From positions 1 to 9,950 of the forward strand of contig JAJXTX010000023.1 in assembly GCA_021783385.1 (NCBI GenBank): a DNA stretch of 9,950 nt, read 5' to 3'. Positions 7,020-9,950 of this stretch are shown one piece after another. This DNA is from Pseudomonadota bacterium (lineage in GTDB: Bacteria > Pseudomonadota > Gammaproteobacteria > Xanthomonadales > Rhodanobacteraceae). The notes beneath the pieces were generated by a model. It searched no databases, was not told the DNA's origin, and saw only the letters and a program-made list of their open reading frames with translations. Every line of letters begins with the position of its first letter. Position 1 is the first letter of the stretch. The position numbers and the translations under genes are program-made.

Positions 7020-7901
7020 TTATGCCAGGCCGGCCTGCTTCATCACTTCGGCGTGGAAGTCCTCTTCCACCTTCTCGATGCCTTCGCCGACGGCCAGGCG
7101 CACCACCGTGATCACGTCGGCGCCTTCCTTCTTCAGCGCGTCGCCCACGCTCACGTTGGTGTCCAGCACGTAGGGCTGGCCGAGCAGGGTCACCTCGGAA
7201 ATGATCTTGTTGACCTTGCCGCCCACGATCTTCTCGAGGATTTCGGCTGGCTTGGCCTTTTCCTTGTCGGACATCTGGCTCAGTGCGATGTCCTTTTCCT
7301 TGGCCAGGAAGTCGGCCGGGACGTCCTCGGCGCGGACGTAGGCGGGGTTCATTGCGGCCACGTGCATCGCCACGCCCTTGGCCAGCTCCTCGGAGCCACC
7401 CTTGAGCGAAACCAGCACGCCGATGCGGCCACCGTGGATGTAGCTGCCGATCACGCCGTCATGACTGACGCGGGCCATCCGGCGCACGTCGATCTTCTCG
7501 CCGATGGTGGCGATCAGCGCCTTGGCTGCCTCGCCGACATTGCTGGCGCCCGGATAGGCGGCGGCCTTCAACGCGTCGATGTCGGCCGCCCCGGAGCTCA
7601 GCGCGACGTCGGCGACGGTATTGGTGAACTTCAGGAAGCTGGCATCCTTGGCGACGAAGTCGGTCTCGCAGTTGATCTCGACCAGCACCGCGTTGCCGGC
7701 GCCCTGGGCGGCGACGATGCGGCCTTCGGCAGCGACGCGGCTGGCCTTCTTGTCGGCCTTGGCCAAGCCGGACTTGCGCAGCCACTCCATCGCGACGTCA
7801 ATGTTGCCGTCGTTTTCGACCAGCGCCTTCTTGCATTCCATCATGCCGGCGCCTGAACGCTCGCGCAGTTCCTTCACCAGTTGGGCGGAAATATTGCTCA
7901 T
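7020..7901 (-). CDS. tsf: Elongation factor Ts
   Basis: EF-Ts is the guanine nucleotide exchange factor that releases GDP from EF-Tu during translation elongation. The product is 293 residues (E. coli 283). The N-terminal UBA-like domain (residues 1-55) carries the signature [16 protein letters not shown] at 12-27 and [18 protein letters not shown]. The second signature, [12 protein letters not shown] (75-86), contains D81 and F82, equivalent to the E. coli D80/F81 pair that pushes into EF-Tu to displace Mg and GDP. The core domain and the C-terminal module ([35 protein letters not shown]) follow, ending near the C-terminus in [12 protein letters not shown]. The ATG at 7901 has a good GAGGA about 6 bases upstream. 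It lies 98 bases after rpsB, with a strong hairpin in between, and is followed by an intrinsic terminator; rpsB-tsf form one unit as in most bacteria. Confidence 0.98.
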   Translation of the reverse strand: MSNISAQLVKELRERSGAGMMECKKALVENDGNIDVAMEWLRKSGLAKADKKASRVAAEGRIVAAQGAGNAVLVEINCETDFVAKDASFLKFTNTVADVALSSGAADIDALKAAAYPGASNVGEAAKALIATIGEKIDVRRMARVSHDGVIGSYIHGGRIGVLVSLKGGSEELAKGVAMHVAAMNPAYVRAEDVPADFLAKEKDIALSQMSDKEKAKPAEILEKIVGGKVNKIISEVTLLGQPYVLDTNVSVGDALKKEGADVITVVRLAVGEGIEKVEEDFHAEVMKQAGLA

Positions 7902-8000
7902 CGGTATTCCTCAACAAGGCCTGTGAACGCGCCGCGGCGGTGGGCATGCCGCGGCGCAGGTATCGCTTGACCGGACGACGGCGCGAGGCCGTCGCGGGAG
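7902..8000 (-). promoter_or_regulatory. rpsB-tsf intercistronic stem-loops
   Basis: Two hairpins fill the gap. A 7-bp stem (7976-7982 / 7988-7994, 5-nt loop) sits just after the rpsB stop. A perfect 10-bp, all G/C stem (GCGCCGCGGC at 7929-7938 and its complement at 7948-7957, 9-nt loop) ends about 17 bases before the tsf Shine-Dalgarno. Neither has a T-tract, so they are not full terminators; attenuation, RNase processing or mRNA stabilisation are possible roles. Confidence 0.5.
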
Positions 8001-8879
8001 TTACTTGGTCGGCGCGCCATCGCTGCGCGGGCCACGGCCGCCGTCGCGACCACCGTCGCGACGCGGTGCGCCGGCGCCCTTCCTGGGGGCGGCGTCGCGG
8101 CGCGGCGCGGCAGGCCTGCGGTCGACCTTGGCCACCGGGTTGCCTTCCTCGTCCAGCTCGACGAAGTCGTTCGCATCGCCCTGGGCAGCCGCCGGTGCGG
8201 CAGCCTTGCCTTCGAGAATCGAGTCGGCCGCGGCGCGGGCGTACAGCTGGATTGCGCGGATCGCGTCGTCATTGCCCGGGATGGCGTAGTCGACCAGCTC
8301 GGGGTTGTAGTTGGTGTCGACCACGGCGATCACCGGAATGCCGAGCTTCTTGGCTTCCTGCACGGCGATGTCTTCATGGCCGATGTCGATCACGAACAGC
8401 GCGTCCGGCAGACGGTTCATGTCCTTGATGCCGCCCAGCGAAGCCTGCAGCTTGTCGCGCTCGCGGCGACGGGCCAGCACTTCGTGCTTGACCAGCTTCT
8501 CGAACGAGCCGTCGGTCTCGGCCGCTTCCAGTTCCTTCAGGCGCGACACCGACTGCTTGACGGTGCGGAAGTTGGTCAGCATGCCGCCGAGCCAGCGCGA
8601 GGTGACAAATGGCATGCCGGCGCGCGCGGCCTCCTCGGCCAGCGGCTCGCGGGCCGAGCGCTTGGTGCCGACGAACAGCACGGTGCCGCGCTTCTGCGCC
8701 AGCGCCGACAGGAAGTTCATCGCATCGGTGAACAGCGGCAGGGTCTTTTCGAGATTGATGATGTGGATCTTGCCGCGGGCGCCGAAAATGTACGGCGCCA
8801 TCTTCGGGTTCCAGTAACGGGTCTGGTGACCGAAATGGACGCCGGCTTCGAGCATCTGGCGCATGGTGACTTGGGCCAT
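8001..8879 (-). CDS. rpsB: 30S ribosomal protein S2 with extended C-terminal tail
   Basis: S2 is a late-assembling small-subunit protein on the back of the 30S, needed to recruit S1. The conserved body covers residues 1 to about 225: [22 protein letters not shown] at the start, [14 protein letters not shown] at 91-104, [16 protein letters not shown] at 161-175, and [17 protein letters not shown] at 197-213. E. coli S2 is 241 residues; this one is 292. The extra tail has an acidic segment (about 235-245, [11 protein letters not shown]) followed by a Pro/Ala/Arg/Gly-rich basic stretch (254-292) with PRRDAAP, PRRDGG and a tandem RDGG repeat. The frame is open 33 codons upstream, but the ATG at 8879 begins the family sequence and has AGGAG 7 bases upstream. 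It heads the rpsB-tsf unit and is divergent from map. In E. coli, S2 represses its own operon through the mRNA leader. Confidence 0.98.
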   Translation of the reverse strand: MAQVTMRQMLEAGVHFGHQTRYWNPKMAPYIFGARGKIHIINLEKTLPLFTDAMNFLSALAQKRGTVLFVGTKRSAREPLAEEAARAGMPFVTSRWLGGMLTNFRTVKQSVSRLKELEAAETDGSFEKLVKHEVLARRRERDKLQASLGGIKDMNRLPDALFVIDIGHEDIAVQEAKKLGIPVIAVVDTNYNPELVDYAIPGNDDAIRAIQLYARAAADSILEGKAAAPAAAQGDANDFVELDEEGNPVAKVDRRPAAPRRDAAPRKGAGAPRRDGGRDGGRGPRSDGAPTK

Positions 8880-9109
8880 GGGGTAACTCCTGCAGGTGCC
8901 TTCCGAAGAAGGCTGGGGGTTGGGACCTCCACGCATCCCCGGCTTCGACCGCGACCTGCCCGATACGATGGTGGGCATGCCGCAGCACCCCGAAGGCGGT
9001 GCCGATGCGTGTGTGGCGTTGGTTGGGCGTTGTACCGCGGGGCGGTTACAATCCCGCTTCGTTTTGCGCCGGGATGGCTGTTGAAACGGCCACGTCAGGT
9101 CAGCAAAAC
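8880..9109 (-). promoter_or_regulatory. rpsB mRNA leader, candidate S2 autoregulatory element (rpsB/t44-like)
   Basis: From the inferred start near 9109 the rpsB transcript has a leader of about 230 nt, long for an uncontrolled gene. Its last 60 nt carry GGGGATGCGTGGAGGT (8940-8925), then AACCCCC, then a perfect 6-bp hairpin with a UUCG loop (8913-8898), then CTGCAGGAG and the start. The GGGG (8940-8937) could pair with the CCCCC to form a pseudoknot. E. coli S2 represses rpsB-tsf through a structured leader (the Rfam rpsB and t44 families lie in this map-rpsB gap), and the GTGGAGG...AACCC pattern matches my recollection of it. I did not align it. Confidence 0.5.
9023..9052 (+). promoter_or_regulatory. 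Candidate promoter of map
   Basis: On the plus strand, TACAAT (9047-9052, 5 of 6) is preceded after 18 bases by TTGGGC (9023-9028, 3 of 6). A start near 9059 would give map a leader of about 143 nt containing both downstream palindromes. The -35 is weak and this assignment is tentative; a TTGAAC at 9164-9169 gives a still weaker alternative nearer the gene. Confidence 0.35.
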
Positions 9110-9115
9110 TCCGAA

Positions 9116-9145
9116 ATTATAGCCGGCTCGCCGGCGAGCCGGCAA
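9116..9145 (-). promoter_or_regulatory. Sigma-70 promoter of rpsB-tsf
   Basis: On the minus strand, TTGCCG (9145-9140, 4 of 6 matches to TTGACA) is followed after 18 bases by a perfect TATAAT (9121-9116). The start point would be near 9109. The spacer is almost wholly made of a perfect 22-bp palindrome (9122-9143). Confidence 0.65.
9122..9143. repeat. Perfect 22-bp palindrome in the rpsB promoter spacer
   Basis: Half-site GCCGGCTCGCC (9122-9132) is followed directly by its exact complement (9133-9143) with no loop. It covers the spacer and overlaps the -35 of the rpsB promoter. It could be an operator for a dimeric protein, a supercoil-sensitive cruciform, or a hairpin in a map leader transcript. 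Confidence 0.7.
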
Positions 9146-9152
9146 GTTGCCG

Positions 9153-9172
9153 GCGGTTCGAGCTTGAACCGC
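9153..9172. repeat. Inverted repeat upstream of map
   Basis: GCGGTTC (9153-9159) and GAACCGC (9166-9172) form a perfect 7-bp inverted repeat around six bases. It lies 10 bases from the larger palindrome and 30 bases before the map start. It could be a protein-binding site or a leader hairpin; no T-tract follows it on either strand. Confidence 0.4.
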
Positions 9173-9201
9173 TGCACCGATGCCGCCATACAGGCCCCAT
9201 C

Positions 9202-9950
9202 ATGGCAATCACCCTGAAAACCCCCGAAGACCTCGCCGGCATGCGCGTCGCCGGCCGGCTCGCCGCCGAGGTGCTGGCCATGCTGAAGGATCACATCCGG
9301 CCCGGCGTCACCACCGAAGAGCTGGATCGGCGCGCCTACGAGCACATCGTCAACGTGCAACAGGCGATCCCGGCCAACGTGGGCTACCACGGTTTCCCCA
9401 AGACCCTGTGCACCTCGGTCAACCACGTGATCTGCCACGGCATCCCGAACGAAGGCAAGGTGCTCAAGGACGGCGACATCATCAATCTCGACGTCACCGT
9501 GATCAAGGACGGCTGGCACGGCGATACCAGCCGCATGTATTTCGTGGGCACGCCGTCGGTGCTGGCCAGGCGGCTGGTCGACACCACCTTCGAGGCGATG
9601 ATGAACGGCATCCGCGCCGTGCGTCCGGGTGCCACGCTGGGCGATGTCGGCCATGCGATCCAGCAGCACGCCGAGGCGGCCGGCTTCAGCGTGGTGCGCG
9701 AGTACTGCGGTCACGGCATCGGCAAGGTCTACCACGACGAGCCGCAGGTGCTGCATTACGGCAAGCCGGGCCTCGGCGTCGAGCTGAAAAAGGGCATGAC
9801 CTTCACCATCGAGCCGATGATCAACGCCGGCAAGCCGCAGACCCGCCAGCTGCCCGACGGCTGGACGGTGGTGACGCGCGACCACTCCCTGTCGGCGCAG
9901 TGGGAGCACACCATCGCGGTCACCGATGACGGCTACGAGATCCTCACCGC
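9202..9950 (+). CDS. map: Methionine aminopeptidase, type I (3' end cut by window edge)
   Basis: Map removes the initiator methionine from nascent proteins whose second residue is small, a cytosolic two-metal enzyme essential in bacteria. The window holds 249 complete codons; type I enzymes are about 260 residues, so only about ten are missing at the right edge. All five metal ligands are present with the same numbers as in E. coli: D97 (NLDV), D108 (GDTSRMY), H171 (YCGHGIGKVYH), E204 (TIEPMIN) and E235 (WEHT). The substrate-pocket H79 (CHGIPNEG) is also conserved. There is no zinc-finger or N-terminal extension, fitting type Ia. The ATG at 9202 gives the standard MAITLKTPEDLAGMR start. It is divergent from rpsB, as in E. 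coli; in most gammaproteobacteria glnD follows, but that lies outside the window. Confidence 0.98.
   Translation, partial: MAITLKTPEDLAGMRVAGRLAAEVLAMLKDHIRPGVTTEELDRRAYEHIVNVQQAIPANVGYHGFPKTLCTSVNHVICHGIPNEGKVLKDGDIINLDVTVIKDGWHGDTSRMYFVGTPSVLARRLVDTTFEAMMNGIRAVRPGATLGDVGHAIQQHAEAAGFSVVREYCGHGIGKVYHDEPQVLHYGKPGLGVELKKGMTFTIEPMINAGKPQTRQLPDGWTVVTRDHSLSAQWEHTIAVTDDGYEILT

Larger units (their letters stand above)
8880..9201. other. Divergent rpsB/map control region (322 bp, no gene)
   Basis: I see no protein-coding gene here. The region holds, from left to right, the rpsB Shine-Dalgarno and structured leader, a candidate plus-strand map promoter, the rpsB promoter with its palindromic spacer, a second inverted repeat, and the map start region with only a weak AGG about 9 bases before the ATG. 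Small open frames in it show no family resemblance and I do not annotate them. Confidence 0.8.

Noticed and set aside
8880..8978. N-terminal extension of S2 and of PyrH (6870-6968) by 33 residues each
   Set aside because: Both run through leader or terminator-side sequence; good ribosome binding sites lie just before the later ATGs, which match family N-termini.
9100..9909. A 269-codon minus-strand open frame opposite map
   Set aside because: Map on the plus strand has all metal ligands at canonical positions; the antisense frame has no recognisable features.
1..9950. A previously undescribed defence, mobile or biosynthetic system
   Set aside because: All ten coding regions are standard housekeeping genes in conserved order, gaps are short, and no foreign-looking composition, integrase, transposase, repeat array or orphan gene is present.

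Overview
The window is a conserved housekeeping cluster from a GC-rich gammaproteobacterium. It holds nine genes on the minus strand (bamA, rseP, dxr, cdsA, uppS, frr, pyrH, tsf, rpsB, read right to left as rpsB to bamA) and one divergent gene, map, on the plus strand. The order rpsB-tsf-pyrH-frr-uppS-cdsA-dxr-rseP-bamA with map divergent is the arrangement I know from Xanthomonadales and, with small changes, Pseudomonas and E. coli. High GC and the protein sequences suggest Xanthomonadales, perhaps Rhodanobacteraceae (Rhodanobacter/Dyella-like). That genus-level guess is inference. I see no mobile element, tRNA, rRNA, CRISPR array or prophage gene.

Layout. Positions 1-1085 hold the 5' part of bamA (outer-membrane protein assembly), cut by the left window edge. 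A 195-bp gap rich in stem-loops follows, then rseP (1281-2627), dxr (2664-3854), cdsA (3856-4674) and uppS (4683-5426), nearly contiguous. After a 106-bp gap come frr (5533-6090) and pyrH (6147-6869). An intrinsic terminator at 6969-6996 separates these from tsf (7020-7901) and rpsB (8001-8879). A 322-bp divergent control region (8880-9201) precedes map (9202 to the right edge, last few residues missing).

Reading the promoters and terminator together, I infer three minus-strand transcription units: rpsB-tsf (ribosomal protein S2 and EF-Ts), started from a TATAAT promoter near 9116-9145 and ended at 6969-6996; pyrH, probably from a TACAAT promoter at 6904-6909; and frr-uppS-cdsA-dxr-rseP-bamA, from a near-consensus extended -10 promoter whose -35 overlaps the pyrH stop codon. 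The genes couple translation (S2, EF-Ts, ribosome recycling, N-terminal methionine removal), UMP phosphorylation, and envelope building: isoprenoid precursors (Dxr), the undecaprenyl carrier (UppS), CDP-diacylglycerol (CdsA), envelope stress signalling (RseP) and outer-membrane protein assembly (BamA).

I looked for an undescribed system and do not find one: every substantial coding region belongs to a well-known family with its key residues present. What deserves a second look is regulatory or lineage-specific: a perfect 22-bp palindrome inside the rpsB promoter spacer, possible overlapping face-to-face rpsB/map promoters, a candidate S2 autoregulatory leader, a long disordered tail on S2, a strong hairpin between rpsB and tsf, and REP-like palindromes before bamA.
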